Shown: positions 37,609-47,279 of the stretch, in pieces
Numbering within the stretch: the stretch's first letter is position 1
Layout: every line of letters starts with the position of its first letter
Assembly: GCF_902459615.1 (NCBI RefSeq)
Contig: NZ_CABPSA010000002.1
Coordinates: 558,001 to 622,000, forward strand
DNA: 64,000 nucleotides
Source: Pandoraea commovens
GTDB taxonomy: Bacteria; Pseudomonadota; Gammaproteobacteria; Burkholderiales; Burkholderiaceae
Reading direction: 5' to 3'
Notes under the pieces: generated by a model
What the model was told of the DNA's origin: nothing
The model's input: the letters and a program-made list of their open reading frames with translations, nothing else
Database searches by the model: none
Made by a program: the position numbers and the translations under genes

Positions 37609-39789
37609 ATGGCCATCTCTACCCTTCGCGTCGCGCGTCAACGCGCGACGACCTCGCTCGCCCTGACTTCAGACGTGGCATCCGCAGCACACCGCCGCAC
37701 GTCGCCCAGACTTGCACCGCTGCCGCTGGCGGCGGCGCTCACCTTCAGCGCTTTCGCCATCACCAGCCTGTCCGTTCAGGCGGCGGAAGCGTCGACGGAC
37801 TCCCCGGCAGTCGCCGCTGCACCGGCCAGCCCCCCGGCCGCGCCCGAAGCTGCGCTGCCCGTGACGTTCGTCACGGGCAACCCGCTCGGACGCGCCGCCG
37901 CCGACCTCGCCGCCCCGCTCACGGAACTCGACGGTCGCGCGCTGGCGCTGCGCCGCGCCACCACGCTGGGCGAAACGCTGGACGGCCTGCCCGGCGTGTC
38001 GGCCACGTCGTACGGCCCGAACGTCAGCCGCCCGATCATCCGCGGCCTCGACGGCGACCGCATTCGCGTGTTGCAAAACGGCACGGCTTCGCTCGACGCT
38101 TCGTCGCTCTCCTACGATCACGCCGTGGCGCAGGACCCGCTCTCCATCGAGCGCGTGGAAATCGTGCGCGGTCCGGCGGCGCTGCTCTATGGCGGCAACG
38201 CCGTCGGCGGTGTGGTCAACACCATCGACAACCGCATCCCCCGCGAAGCGCTCAACGGCATTTCCGGCGCGACCGACTTCAGCTACGGCGGTGCGAACCG
38301 CGAGCGCGCCGGTGCGGCGCAACTCGAATTCGGCAACGGCCAGTTCGCGTTCCATGTCGATGGTTTTGCACGCAAGAGCGCCGACCTGCGCATTCCCGGC
38401 TTCGCCCGTTCGGCACAGCAACGCGCACGTGACGACGAAGATACGAAGCAACCGTCCGGCACCCTGCCCAATAGCGATGGCCAGACCAGCGGCGCGGCTG
38501 CGGGTGCTTCGTGGACGTGGGCCAATGGCTACGCCGGACTGTCGTACTCCGGATACGACTCCGACTACGGCACCGTTGCCGAGGAGAACACGCGCATTCG
38601 TCTGCGTCAGCAACGTCTCGCGCTCGCAAGTGAAGTGCGGAACCTGAGCGGCCCGTTCACGGCGTTCAAGTTCGACTTCGGCTACACCGACTACGAACAC
38701 AAGGAAATCGAGAACGGCGTGACGGGCACGACGTTCAAGAACCACGGCTACGAGGGACGCATCGAGGCGCGTCACGCGAAGATTGGTCCGCTCGAAGGCG
38801 CGGTCGGTGTGCAGTTCTCGCAGAACACGTTCTCCGCACTCGGCGAAGAAGCGTTCGTGCCGAAGAGCGATACCACCAACGTGGCGTTGTTCGCGCTCGA
38901 AGAATGGGCCGTCAATCAGGCTGTGAAGCTCTCGTTCGGCGCACGCATCGAGCATTCGAGCGTGAAGCCGAGTTCCGGTGGCAACGAGCGCTTCGAGAAC
39001 CTGCCGTCGCGTAACTTCACGCCGGGCAGCGTCTCCGCAGGCGCAGTGTTCGCGCTGGCACCGGCATGGTCGGTGGCGGTGAACACCTCATACACCGAGC
39101 GCGCGCCGACGTTCTACGAGTTGTACGCGAACGGCCCGCACCTCGCGACCGGCGTGTACGAGATCGGCAACGCGCAGGCGAAGATGGAAAAGGCCTTCTC
39201 CACCGACCTGGCGTTGCGCTACGAGAACGGTCCCAACAAGGGCAGCGTGGGCGTGTTCTACAGCCGCTTCTCGAACTTCATCGCGCTGAACAATACGGGG
39301 CAGACAGTGGAAGGCGAAGAGAAGCCGCTGCCGGTGTATCAGTACGCCGGGGTGCCCGCCGACCTTTACGGCTTTGAAGCGCAGGGCCGTGCACGCGTGT
39401 GGCAGGGCTACGGCGATGTCGACGTCGAACTGCGCGGCGACTACGCCATCGGCCGCAATCGCGACACGGGCGAGCCGCTGCCGCGTATCGCGCCGTTGCG
39501 TCTGACGGCGGCGGTCATTTACGGACTGGGCCACTGGGGCGCTCGTCTGGAAATGGTGCATGCGAGCAATCAGGGACGTGTCCCGTCCAACGATCTGACG
39601 ACGAACGGCTACACCACGCTGGGCGCTGCGCTCACCTATCAGTTCAAGGCGGGCGGTGCGCAGTGGCTGGCCTATCTGAAGGGCGAGAACCTGACCAATC
39701 AGGAAGTGCGTCTCGCGAGTTCGGTGCTGCGCGACATTGCGCCGCAGGGCGGCCGCGCCGTTCGCGTGGGGTTGCGCACAACGTTCTAA
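37609..39789 (+). CDS. TonB-dependent outer-membrane receptor, ZnuD-like
   Basis: A 726-residue receptor. After an unusually long N-terminus (signal region about 45-66, ending near SVQAAEA) comes the plug domain with LGETLDGLPGVSATSYGPNVSRPIIRGL and VEIVRGPAALLYGGNAVGGVVN, then a 22-strand-type barrel ending in Phe (VGLRTTF). The plug motif with YGPNVSRPIIRGLDGDRIRVLQNG is the ZnuD type, a zinc/haem uptake receptor in Neisseria that is Zur-controlled. Short His/Asp-rich loop material (RARDDEDTKQ) lies in the barrel. The start at 37609 avoids a charged 20-residue lead but still leaves a long pre-signal stretch. The upstream palindrome supports zinc control. Confidence 0.85.
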   Translation: MAISTLRVARQRATTSLALTSDVASAAHRRTSPRLAPLPLAAALTFSAFAITSLSVQAAEASTDSPAVAAAPASPPAAPEAALPVTFVTGNPLGRAAADLAAPLTELDGRALALRRATTLGETLDGLPGVSATSYGPNVSRPIIRGLDGDRIRVLQNGTASLDASSLSYDHAVAQDPLSIERVEIVRGPAALLYGGNAVGGVVNTIDNRIPREALNGISGATDFSYGGANRERAGAAQLEFGNGQFAFHVDGFARKSADLRIPGFARSAQQRARDDEDTKQPSGTLPNSDGQTSGAAAGASWTWANGYAGLSYSGYDSDYGTVAEENTRIRLRQQRLALASEVRNLSGPFTAFKFDFGYTDYEHKEIENGVTGTTFKNHGYEGRIEARHAKIGPLEGAVGVQFSQNTFSALGEEAFVPKSDTTNVALFALEEWAVNQAVKLSFGARIEHSSVKPSSGGNERFENLPSRNFTPGSVSAGAVFALAPAWSVAVNTSYTERAPTFYELYANGPHLATGVYEIGNAQAKMEKAFSTDLALRYENGPNKGSVGVFYSRFSNFIALNNTGQTVEGEEKPLPVYQYAGVPADLYGFEAQGRARVWQGYGDVDVELRGDYAIGRNRDTGEPLPRIAPLRLTAAVIYGLGHWGARLEMVHASNQGRVPSNDLTTNGYTTLGAALTYQFKAGGAQWLAYLKGENLTNQEVRLASSVLRDIAPQGGRAVRVGLRTTF

Positions 39790-40117
39790 GCGGCGTGGCG
39801 CGCTGAGCGTCCCGCAAAATCGAGGCAATTTCCGAGAAATTGCTTCGTGGCTTCCAATTCGCGCGGTGCAATGCCGCGTGAATGTCACGATCCATGCCGC
39901 TTCGCGCGGCATCGGTCCGTCGTCGACGGCACGTCTTGCGCGATGCCGTCGACGCCTCTTGATATTCTTTCGATTGCCCTAAACTACAGTCACGTCTCGC
40001 CCGGCAGGGCGCGTCGTCACCGATCTCACCGCTTTTCAACGGTGGTTCGGCGGTGATGGACGCGACGTCCGGGCCAATCGTTACGGGGCGCATGTCGCCC
40101 CCCGAAAAGGAACAGGC
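39790..40117. other. Intergenic region between the ZnuD-like receptor gene and hslVU
   Basis: A 328 bp gap without a gene. It contains a hairpin with 10-bp perfect arms GTCGACGGCA (39922-39931) and TGCCGTCGAC (39944-39953), which may end the receptor transcript although no clean T-run follows. Immediately after it lies the candidate heat-shock promoter of hslV. The 5' leader of hslV would be about 125 nt. Confidence 0.5.
39958..39983 (+). promoter_or_regulatory. Candidate sigma-32 (heat-shock) promoter of hslVU
   Basis: CTTGATA (39958-39964) and CCCTAAA (39977-39983) are separated by 12 bp. They resemble the CTTGAAA / CCCCAT-type elements of RpoH promoters, though the spacer is 1-2 bp short and the -10 deviates. 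hslVU is heat-shock controlled in other proteobacteria, which is the main reason to propose it. Confidence 0.35.
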
Positions 40118-40669
40118 ATGGAGCAATATCACGGCACCACCATCGTCTCCGTTCGGCGCGGCGATCAGGTCGCGCTTGGCGGTGACGGACAGGTCACGCT
40201 CGGCAACATCGTGATGAAGGGGACGGCGCGCAAGGTCCGCACGATCTATGACGGCAAGGTCATGGTCGGTTTTGCGGGCGCCACCGCAGACGCCTTCTCG
40301 CTGCTCGATCGTTTCGAGGCGAAGCTCCAGAAGCATCAGGGGCACCTCACGCGCTCGGCCGTCGAACTCGCCAAGGACTGGCGTACCGATCGTATGCTGC
40401 GCCGCCTCGAAGCGATGATGATCGTCGCCGACGCGGAAACCACGCTGGTCATCACCGGTAACGGCGATGTGCTCGATCCGGAAGGCGGCGTGGCGGCCAT
40501 CGGTTCGGGCGGTTCGTACGCACAGGCGGCAGCACGCGCGCTGGTCGAGAATACCGATCTGACGCCGGCCGAGATCGTCAAGAAGGCGCTGACGATCGCG
40601 GGCGAAATGTGCATCTACACCAACGACAATCACATCATCGAATCGCTGCCGCCCAAGGCCGCGAAGTAA
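40118..40669 (+). CDS. hslV: ATP-dependent protease subunit HslV (ClpQ)
   Basis: HslV is the peptidase dodecamer of the HslUV protease. It has 183 residues; processing at [10 protein letters not shown] exposes the catalytic threonine (Thr7 of the precursor). The [19 protein letters not shown] and [16 protein letters not shown] blocks are those of the proteasome beta-type family. The AAAAGGAACAGG ribosome site precedes the ATG. hslU follows after 131 bp, as in most proteobacteria. Confidence 0.97.
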   Translation: MEQYHGTTIVSVRRGDQVALGGDGQVTLGNIVMKGTARKVRTIYDGKVMVGFAGATADAFSLLDRFEAKLQKHQGHLTRSAVELAKDWRTDRMLRRLEAMMIVADAETTLVITGNGDVLDPEGGVAAIGSGGSYAQAAARALVENTDLTPAEIVKKALTIAGEMCIYTNDNHIIESLPPKAAK

Positions 40670-40800
40670 CGACGGACGACGCACGTGCCGCAGCAGGTGG
40701 ACTCCTGCGGCACGCTCTGCCGGCCGGTGGCTGATCGGGGTATCGACAGCCGTCCGGCCGGGCGTCGCCCTCCTTGCGAACCCCTAATCTGGCGAACGTC

Positions 40801-42159
40801 ATGACCCATATGACCCCCTCCGAGATCGTTTCGGAACTCGACAAACACATCATCGGCCAGCACAAGGCCAAGAAGGCTGTTGCGGTGGCGTTGCGCAACC
40901 GCTGGCGTCGTCAGCAGGTGGCCGAGCCCCTGCGTCAGGAAATCACGCCGAAGAACATTCTGATGATCGGACCGACGGGCGTCGGCAAGACCGAAATCGC
41001 CCGCCGTCTGGCCAAACTCGCCGACGCGCCGTTCATCAAAGTCGAAGCCACCAAGTTCACCGAAGTCGGCTATGTGGGCCGCGACGTGGACAGCATCGTG
41101 CGCGACCTCGCGGAAATCGCGATCAAGCAAACGCGCGAAGCGGAAATGAAGAAGGTGCGCACCAAGGCCGAAGATCGCGCCGAGGACCGCATTCTCGATC
41201 TGCTGCTGCCGACGGGCCGCGAATCGTCGCGCGACATTCGTTTCGGTTCGGCGTCGGTGGAAGCCGAGCCGGGCGGCGAAGATAACGCCACGCGTCAGAC
41301 CTTCCGCAAGCGTCTGCGCGAGGGTGCGCTCGACGACAAGGAAATCGAACTCGAAGTCGAGATCCCGGCGCAGGGCATGGAAATCATGGGCCCGCCGGGA
41401 ATGGAAGAAATGACCGAGCAGATCAAGGGCATGTTCGCGAATCTGGGCAACCAGAAGAAGAAGCGTCAGAAGCTCAAGATCAAGGACGCGCTCAAGATCC
41501 TGACCGACGAAGAAGCGTCGAAGATGCTCAACGACGAAGAGGTCAAGCAACTGGCGCTGCGCAACGTCGAGCAGAACGGCATTGTGTTCCTCGACGAAAT
41601 CGACAAGATCGCCACGCGAAGCGAAGTGGGCGGCGGTGACGTCTCGCGTCAGGGCGTGCAGCGCGATCTGCTGCCGCTGGTCGAAGGCACGACCGTGAGC
41701 ACGAAGTTCGGCATGATCAAGACGGACCACATTCTGTTCATTGCGAGCGGTGCGTTCCATCTGGCCAAGCCGAGCGATCTGATTCCGGAACTGCAAGGTC
41801 GCTTCCCGATTCGCGTCGAACTCGAATCGCTGTCGGTCGAAGACTTCGAAGCGATTCTCACGCAAACGGACGCGAGCCTCGTGAAGCAGTATCAGGCGTT
41901 GCTGGCGACCGAAGACGTGAATCTCGAATTCGCACCGGACGGCATCAAGCGTCTCGCGGAGATTGCGTTCTCGGTCAACGAGAAGACGGAGAACATCGGC
42001 GCACGCCGTCTCTACACCGTCATCGAAAAGTTGCTCGAAGACATTTCGTACAGCGCAGGCAAGCAGTCCAACGAAGTGGTCACGATCAACACCGAGTACG
42101 TGAACCGCTTCCTGGAAGAAGTGGCGCAGAACGAAGATCTGTCGCGCTACGTGCTGTAA
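40801..42159 (+). CDS. hslU: ATP-dependent unfoldase HslU (ClpY)
   Basis: HslU is the hexameric AAA+ unfoldase that feeds proteins to HslV. It has 452 residues, with Walker [15 protein letters not shown], the pore GYVGRD, the family I-domain insertion (about 110-240) and Walker [12 protein letters not shown]. The C-terminal DLSRYVL activates HslV by docking in its clefts. The start at 40801 gives [20 protein letters not shown], as in related species. The I-domain holds a Gly/Asp-rich stretch followed by [10 protein letters not shown] strong terminator follows. Confidence 0.97.
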   Translation: MTHMTPSEIVSELDKHIIGQHKAKKAVAVALRNRWRRQQVAEPLRQEITPKNILMIGPTGVGKTEIARRLAKLADAPFIKVEATKFTEVGYVGRDVDSIVRDLAEIAIKQTREAEMKKVRTKAEDRAEDRILDLLLPTGRESSRDIRFGSASVEAEPGGEDNATRQTFRKRLREGALDDKEIELEVEIPAQGMEIMGPPGMEEMTEQIKGMFANLGNQKKKRQKLKIKDALKILTDEEASKMLNDEEVKQLALRNVEQNGIVFLDEIDKIATRSEVGGGDVSRQGVQRDLLPLVEGTTVSTKFGMIKTDHILFIASGAFHLAKPSDLIPELQGRFPIRVELESLSVEDFEAILTQTDASLVKQYQALLATEDVNLEFAPDGIKRLAEIAFSVNEKTENIGARRLYTVIEKLLEDISYSAGKQSNEVVTINTEYVNRFLEEVAQNEDLSRYVL

Positions 42160-42181
42160 GCGTCGTCATCGCTGCACCATG

Positions 42182-42208
42182 AAAAAAGGCCCCTCGGGGC
42201 CTTTTTTC
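42182..42208. terminator. Bidirectional terminator between hslU and the regA-like gene
   Basis: AAAAAAGGCCCC (42182-42193) is fully complementary to GGGGCCTTTTTT around a two-base TC loop region. The T-runs on both strands serve the two convergent transcription units. Confidence 0.93.
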
Positions 42209-42223
42209 TTTTCTGCGTCCGGC

Positions 42224-42766
42224 TTACTGCTTGACAGGTCGCTTGAGCAGCTTGCGTTGCAGCGTGCGTCGATGCATGTTCAGCGCGCGGGCCGTGGCCG
42301 AGATGTTGCCGTTGTGCTCGGCGAGTACGCGCTGAATGTGTTCCCACTCCAGTCGCGCGACCGACAGCGGCGATGGGTTTTCGATGGCTTCGTCCGCCTG
42401 CGTTTCGCTCGCATCGCTGCGCAGCGATGCGAGGATCGTGTCGGCATTGGCTGGCTTGGCCAGATAGTTGTCTGCGCCGTCCTTCACGGCCTGCACGGCG
42501 GTGGCGATGCTCGCGTAACCGGTCAGCACCAGCATGCGGGCTTTCGGTTGCAGCGCGCGCAGCGGCGCGATGAGCGGCAGGCCGGAGTCGTGGCCGAGAT
42601 GCAGGTCGACCGAGATGAGATCGAACTGACGCGTGCGGGCCGCGAGCAAGGCGGCGGCGCTGTCTCCGGCGATCTGCACGTCGTAGCCGCGGCGTGTCAG
42701 GGCGCGGGCGAGCGTTTCGGCGAACACGACGTCGTCGTCGATAAGAAGGAAGTGGGAGGCGTTCAT
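42224..42766 (-). CDS. regA: RegA/PrrA/ActR-type response regulator
   Basis: A 180-residue redox-response regulator with a receiver domain (acid pocket LLIDDD, phospho-acceptor Asp54 in ISVDLHLG, LVLTGYAS, YLAKPA) and a Fis-type helix-turn-helix at the C-terminus (ARLEWEHIQRVLAEHNGNISATARALNMHRRTLQRKL). This is the compact RegA layout. It overlaps the sensor kinase stop by 4 nt, so the pair is co-translated. In related bacteria RegBA/PrrBA/RoxSR controls energy metabolism and terminal oxidases in response to quinone redox state. Confidence 0.9.
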   Translation of the reverse strand: MNASHFLLIDDDVVFAETLARALTRRGYDVQIAGDSAAALLAARTRQFDLISVDLHLGHDSGLPLIAPLRALQPKARMLVLTGYASIATAVQAVKDGADNYLAKPANADTILASLRSDASETQADEAIENPSPLSVARLEWEHIQRVLAEHNGNISATARALNMHRRTLQRKLLKRPVKQ

Positions 42767-44031
42767 GTCTGACTCCGCGAACCGAAGAAGAAAGTGGCCA
42801 TCGGCAGGCGCAATTCGGCGCGCGTGCCTTGCGGCATGTTAGGGGTGAGGGTGATGTCGCCGCCGAGACGTTGTGCGCTGGCAAAGGCGAGATACAGCCC
42901 CATGCCGTGTCCGCCGTGCGTGCTCATGACGGGCGAGTTGCCCAGCCGGGTGCGCAGCTCGGCGCTCATGCCGGGGCCTTCGTCGCAAACGGTGAAGCGT
43001 ACGTCGTCGGGCGTGGCGGCCACGTCGAGCGTGACCGACGACGGACTGAAGTACGCCGCGTTATCGAGCAGGATCGTCAGGATCTGTCCGACCTGCACGG
43101 TATCTTCGATGCGCGTGGTCAATTCCGGCGGCACGTGTAACTGAAATTGCACCTGCGGATGACGCAAGCGCCACTGCGTGGTGAACGCAGGCAACCATTC
43201 CGCCATCGCCTGACGCACGGGAGCTGCCGCGCGCATCTGCACATGACCGATCGCGCTCTTGCATAGCGCAATCTGTTGCTCCAGCGTTTGCAGATCGGGC
43301 TCGAAGGACTTCAGTGCGTCGTTGCCGAGACTTTCACTGCGAAGCTCGCCGACGACCACGGCCATCGTCGAGAGCGGCGTGCCGAGTTCGTGTGCGACGC
43401 TGGCGGCCTGCGCGCCGAGCGCGGCCATCCGTTCGTCGCGCAACAGACGCTGTTCGGCACGGGCGAGTTGCGCGTCGCGAGCGCGCAGGGCACGCGACAT
43501 GCGCGAGACGAACCACGCGATCACCAGCACGCTGACCACGAAGTTCACCCACATCCCAGCGAGATGAAGACGCAGCAGGTTGCCCGGATCGGCGAGGTCG
43601 AGCGGCACATACTGGAAGTTCAGCGCGCCATAGGCGACGAGCGAGAGCAGCGCCAGTTGCGACGCATTGCGCCACGGCAGCACGGCGGCGGCAATGGCCA
43701 GGCCGGGCAGGAACAGCGAGACGAAGGGATTTGTCGCGCCGCCGGAGAAGAACAGCAGCGCCGTGAGCGCGGCCAGATCGACCAGCAACTGGCTCATCAG
43801 ATCGAGATCGGTGCGACGCTTGGCTCGCTCGACACCGCGTCGGGCACGTATCCACGTGAGCACGTTGAACAGGACTTCCAGCGCGACGATGGTGAGCATC
43901 GGCTCCAGTGGAAGCCGCACGCCTAACCAGAGTTGCGCGACGCCGATGGTTGCCAACTGGCCGACGATAGCCAGACAGCGCAGCCAGAAAAGCTGGACGA
44001 CGTTCGTTCGCTCGATAGGAAAATGAGTCAT
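42763..44031 (-). CDS. regB: RegB/PrrB/RoxS-type redox sensor histidine kinase
   Basis: A 422-residue membrane sensor kinase with about six helices in residues 15-175. It keeps the quinone-sensing heptad GGxxNPF at 97-103 (GGATNPF), the H-box His214 in VAHELGTPLS, and a Cys257 in EQQIALCK that corresponds to the redox-active Cys of RegB. The ATPase lobe has LLDNAAYFSP and DEGPGMS / GGHGMGLYLA. The start at 44031 places the first helix near residue 10; the ORF extends 78 residues upstream without protein character. Paired with the RegA-like regulator. Confidence 0.9.
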   Translation of the reverse strand: MTHFPIERTNVVQLFWLRCLAIVGQLATIGVAQLWLGVRLPLEPMLTIVALEVLFNVLTWIRARRGVERAKRRTDLDLMSQLLVDLAALTALLFFSGGATNPFVSLFLPGLAIAAAVLPWRNASQLALLSLVAYGALNFQYVPLDLADPGNLLRLHLAGMWVNFVVSVLVIAWFVSRMSRALRARDAQLARAEQRLLRDERMAALGAQAASVAHELGTPLSTMAVVVGELRSESLGNDALKSFEPDLQTLEQQIALCKSAIGHVQMRAAAPVRQAMAEWLPAFTTQWRLRHPQVQFQLHVPPELTTRIEDTVQVGQILTILLDNAAYFSPSSVTLDVAATPDDVRFTVCDEGPGMSAELRTRLGNSPVMSTHGGHGMGLYLAFASAQRLGGDITLTPNMPQGTRAELRLPMATFFFGSRSQT

Positions 44032-44298
44032 ACGACAAGTGTACCAAGTCCGGGTCACGCGCCATCGGGCGTTGCGGGGCGCTGCGACACTCTGCCGCAT
44101 CGGTCTGAGGCTGGGTATTACACGGGCGGCACACGCATTGACCGACGCACGACTACAATGGTCGTTCACGTTTTGCGCGACATCTCGCCGCGCAATGTCT
44201 TCATCCGAAAGACAGACATGGATTGGGATGGACCCGCGTCGGACAGGCTTAATCGACGCTGTCATTCATCCGCCCGTCGACAACAAAAAGGAGTTTGC

Positions 44299-44799
44299 AT
44301 GAAGCACAAGCTTTTGGTGGCGGCCGCATTCAGTCTTGGCATGGCGTCGGCCTCGGTCTTCGCGCAGTCGCAGGTGGACGTGTCCGACGCGTGGGCGCGC
44401 GGTACGGTCCCGGGTCAGACGTCGTCGGCCGTCTACATGACGCTCCAGGCGCATCAGGCGACCACGTTGCTCAGCGTGAGCACCCCTGCCGCAGCGAACG
44501 CGGAAGTGCATGAGATGAAGCTCGAAGGCACGGTGATGAAGATGCGCGCCCTGCCCAAGGGACTGCCGCTGGACGCCAACAAGCCGGTGGCGCTCAAGCC
44601 GGGCAGCTATCACATCATGCTCACGGATCTGAAGGGCCCGCTCAAGAAGGGCGACACTGTGCCGGTGACGTTGAAGTTCGAGACGGCCGATCACAAGACG
44701 TCCGAGCAACTGGTGAAGGCCACCGTGCGTGATCTGACGGCGGCGGCTCCGGCCGGTGGCGGCATGGCTGGCATGGCGCACGGCGCGCACAGTCAGTAA
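44299..44799 (+). CDS. PCuAC periplasmic copper chaperone
   Basis: A 166-residue secreted protein (signal peptide ending at SVFAQS) of the PCuAC family, which delivers Cu(I) to the CuA site of cytochrome c oxidase. The copper ligands are visible as His71 and the Met cluster in EVHEMKLEGTVMKM and the His105-x-Met107 pair in GSYHIML. A Met/His tail GMAGMAHGAHSQ may bind further copper. It starts 268 bp from the RegB start and diverges from it, a sensible neighbour because RegBA-type systems control oxidases. AAAAGGAG is the ribosome site. Confidence 0.9.
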   Translation: MKHKLLVAAAFSLGMASASVFAQSQVDVSDAWARGTVPGQTSSAVYMTLQAHQATTLLSVSTPAAANAEVHEMKLEGTVMKMRALPKGLPLDANKPVALKPGSYHIMLTDLKGPLKKGDTVPVTLKFETADHKTSEQLVKATVRDLTAAAPAGGGMAGMAHGAHSQ

Positions 44800-44810
44800 G
44801 CCTCGCGTCT

Positions 44811-45089
44811 CTAGATAGACGTGTCCGGATCGGCGGCGGTGCCGTCGACCGGCACGCCAGCGGCGACGAGCGCTGCGCGCAGGCAGGCCGGGCAGAGGCA
44901 AGCCCCCACGCCTAGCCGGGCCGACGCAGGCAGGCGCGGCCAGTCGAGGCACCAGCATTGCACCTCGTCCGCTGCGCCGTCGCTTCCCATCTTTCCGCTT
45001 CCCAACGCGACAGCCCCACACGTCACGACCGTGCCGCACTGAGGGCAGCGCGACGGATCGACCGGCTCAGTCGCTATGTTGACGGTCAT
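44811..45089 (-). CDS. Small cysteine-rich CWC protein
   Basis: A 92-residue protein with the Cys pattern of the CWC family: SRCPQCGTVVTCG, then QCWCLDWPRLP, then CLCPACLRAAL. Nine Cys in 92 residues suggest one or two metal sites, probably zinc, or disulphides. No membrane or signal segment is evident, so it is likely cytoplasmic. Function unknown. It is convergent with the PCuAC gene (12 bp apart). A 14-bp palindrome lies 91 bp upstream at 45180-45193. Confidence 0.75.
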   Translation of the reverse strand: MTVNIATEPVDPSRCPQCGTVVTCGAVALGSGKMGSDGAADEVQCWCLDWPRLPASARLGVGACLCPACLRAALVAAGVPVDGTAADPDTSI

Positions 45090-45545
45090 GGGCGCCCCCG
45101 GTCGGCGTCACCCCAATCCCCTGCATCACCCAGCGATTTCCGTCCTGTGAGAGACGCGTCGCCGCTCATGGCCGCCTGCCAGTTGTACAACTGCAACAGC
45201 CCGGCCGCTTTCATCGACCGGCCACACGCGCCCGGGTACGGCGCGCAAACCGGGTGGCTAGCGGGGCAGAGAAGGAACACGGTAAAAATCGGCCACTGAC
45301 GGGCGTCCATTAATAAGTGAAAGGGGTGATACGCACGAACGGCGCTGTGCCGCTGACGGGGCGAAAATCGCCGCTTTTGCGTTTGCGGACCGACCTGTGG
45401 GGAAGGGTAGCCACGGGCTTTTGGCGACGCAAGGGGCAGACCCTTCCGAAACCCGTCAAACCCCCGCACGCCAAGGCTTCTTGGCTGTACAATTCGCCGT
45501 GTTTCCTGGTCCACCTGCTCCATTTGTGAGAAGAACCTTCCTGCC
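45090..45545. other. Intergenic region between the CWC gene and argB
   Basis: A 456 bp gap with no credible gene; the short open frames lack protein character. It contains a perfect 14-bp palindrome CAGTTGTACAACTG (45180-45193), perhaps a regulator site for the CWC gene. Near its right end is the argB promoter candidate, a TACAAT at 45488-45493 directly behind an inverted repeat GCCAAG-GCTT-CTTGGC (45470-45485). Confidence 0.45.
45470..45493 (+). promoter_or_regulatory. Candidate argB promoter with adjoining inverted repeat
   Basis: TACAAT (45488-45493) is preceded by a 6-bp inverted repeat GCCAAG/CTTGGC over a GCTT loop. The repeat sits in the -15 to -30 region, where a repressor could act or where it could simply form a hairpin. 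The TACAAT lies 53 bp upstream of the argB start. Confidence 0.4.
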
Positions 45546-46451
45546 ATGTCCGATCTGCAACTGAATTCCATCGACGACATCGCACCCGCTCTCAAGGCCG
45601 AAATTCTGGCTGAGGCGATGCCGTATATCCGCAAGTATCACGGGAAGACCGTGGTCATCAAATACGGCGGCAACGCCATGACCGAAGAGCGATTGAAGCG
45701 CGGTTTCGCGCGCGACGTCATTTTGCTCAAGCTCGTCGGTATCAATCCGGTGGTGGTGCACGGTGGTGGCCCGCAGATCGATCAGGCGCTCAAGAAGATC
45801 GGTAAGCAGGGCACGTTCATCCAGGGCATGCGCGTGACCGACGAAGAGACGATGGAAGTCGTCGAGTGGGTGCTTGGCGGCGAAGTCCAGCAGGACATCG
45901 TCATGCTGATCAACGAGTACGGCGGTCAGGCGGTGGGTCTCACCGGCAAGGACGGCGGTCTGATCAACGCCCGCAAGATGATGCTGCCGGATCGTGAGAA
46001 CGCCGGTCAGTTCCTGGACATCGGCTACGTCGGTGAAGTGGACTCGATCAATCCGGCGGTCGTGCGCGCCCTTCAGGACGACGCTTTCATCCCGGTGATC
46101 TCGCCGATCGGCGTGGGCGAAGACGGTCAGGCGTACAACATCAACGCCGACCTCGTCGCGGGCAAGCTCGCCACGGTGCTGGGCGCCGAGAAGCTGGTGA
46201 TGATGACCAACATCCCGGGCGTGATGGACAAGGACGGCAATCTGCTAACCGACCTGTCGGCCCGCGAGATCGACGACCTGTTCGCAGACGGCACGATCTC
46301 GGGCGGCATGCTGCCGAAGATCTCGTCGGCGCTCGACGCGGCGAAGAGCGGCGTGAAGTCGGTGCACATCGTCGACGGCCGCATCGAACACTCGGTGCTG
46401 CTGGAGATTCTGACGGAGCAGCCGTTCGGCACGATGATCCGCTCGCACTGA
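45546..46451 (+). CDS. argB: Acetylglutamate kinase
   Basis: ArgB phosphorylates N-acetylglutamate, the second step of arginine synthesis. It has 301 residues with amino-acid-kinase motifs [34 protein letters not shown] and the ATP-side [15 protein letters not shown]. The N-terminal helix at residues 10-25 before the core is the type found in arginine-sensitive, hexameric kinases. The gene is alone, followed by its own terminator. Confidence 0.97.
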   Translation: MSDLQLNSIDDIAPALKAEILAEAMPYIRKYHGKTVVIKYGGNAMTEERLKRGFARDVILLKLVGINPVVVHGGGPQIDQALKKIGKQGTFIQGMRVTDEETMEVVEWVLGGEVQQDIVMLINEYGGQAVGLTGKDGGLINARKMMLPDRENAGQFLDIGYVGEVDSINPAVVRALQDDAFIPVISPIGVGEDGQAYNINADLVAGKLATVLGAEKLVMMTNIPGVMDKDGNLLTDLSAREIDDLFADGTISGGMLPKISSALDAAKSGVKSVHIVDGRIEHSVLLEILTEQPFGTMIRSH

Positions 46452-46484
46452 GCCGGACGTCATGACGACAGACTGATTCAAGCG

Positions 46485-46507
46485 GCGGACCCTTCGGGGT
46501 CCGCTTT
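46485..46507 (+). terminator. Rho-independent terminator after argB
   Basis: GCGGACCC pairs with GGGTCCGC around a stable TTCG tetraloop, followed by only three T. It lies 34 bp after the argB stop. Confidence 0.75.
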
Positions 46508-46570
46508 GCATTTGTGCGCCATGCCCCATGCGGTGAGCGTGCAACCTCACTCTCAACCTCACAAGACACC

Positions 46571-47269
46571 ATGTCGACGCCTGCCTTCTTTTCCTGGAGT
46601 GGCGGCAAGGATTCCTGCCTTGCCCTGCATCACGCGATGTCGTGCGATACCGGCGGCGAACCGCATTACGACGTGCGGCGTCTGCTAGCGATGTTCGACG
46701 AGACGGGCGACAGCTCGCGCTCGCACGGTTTGCCGCGCGAGTTGATGCAGGCGCAGGCCGATGCACTCGGCATCGCGCTCGACATCGGTCTGGCAGGCTG
46801 GCGCGAGTACGAAGCGACGTTCGTCGCGCGGTTGCAGGCGATGCGCGCGGAGGGCATCACGCACGGACTGTTCGGCGACATCGATCTTCAGCCGCATCGC
46901 GACTGGGAGGAAAAGGTGTGTGCGGCGGCGGGCATGACGGCGGTATTGCCGCTCTGGCAGCGCGAGCGTCTCACGCTCGCGCACGAGTTCATCTCGCTGG
47001 GGTATCGCGCGGTGATCGTGTGTGTTGACGGGCGGCACCTCGGGCCGGAATTCGTCGGCCGCGAGTACGACGCGTCACTGCTGGCCGATCTGCCTGAGGG
47101 TGTCGACGCCTGCGGCGAGAGCGGCGAGTTCCACACCTTCGCCTACGACGGCCCGCGCTTTGCGCAGCCGGTGCCGTGGCGCATCGAACGCGTCGAGACG
47201 ATTCATGGCCCCAAGGAGTACGGCGGCACGCCGTACCACCGCGCCCATATCGTCGGCGCTGGCGCTTGA
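46571..47269 (+). CDS. Dph6-like ATP pyrophosphatase (diphthine-ammonia-ligase family)
   Basis: A 232-residue protein of the N-type ATP pyrophosphatase family, with the PP-loop SGGKDSCLAL at 10-19 and the family motifs GDIDLQPHRDWEEKV and GESGEFHTFAYDGP. In eukaryotes this fold amidates diphthine, but bacteria lack diphthamide, so the bacterial enzyme must act on another substrate that is unknown. It is followed by a convergent LysR gene with only 10 bp between them. Confidence 0.82.
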   Translation: MSTPAFFSWSGGKDSCLALHHAMSCDTGGEPHYDVRRLLAMFDETGDSSRSHGLPRELMQAQADALGIALDIGLAGWREYEATFVARLQAMRAEGITHGLFGDIDLQPHRDWEEKVCAAAGMTAVLPLWQRERLTLAHEFISLGYRAVIVCVDGRHLGPEFVGREYDASLLADLPEGVDACGESGEFHTFAYDGPRFAQPVPWRIERVETIHGPKEYGGTPYHRAHIVGAGA

Positions 47270-47279
47270 GGACGTCCCC

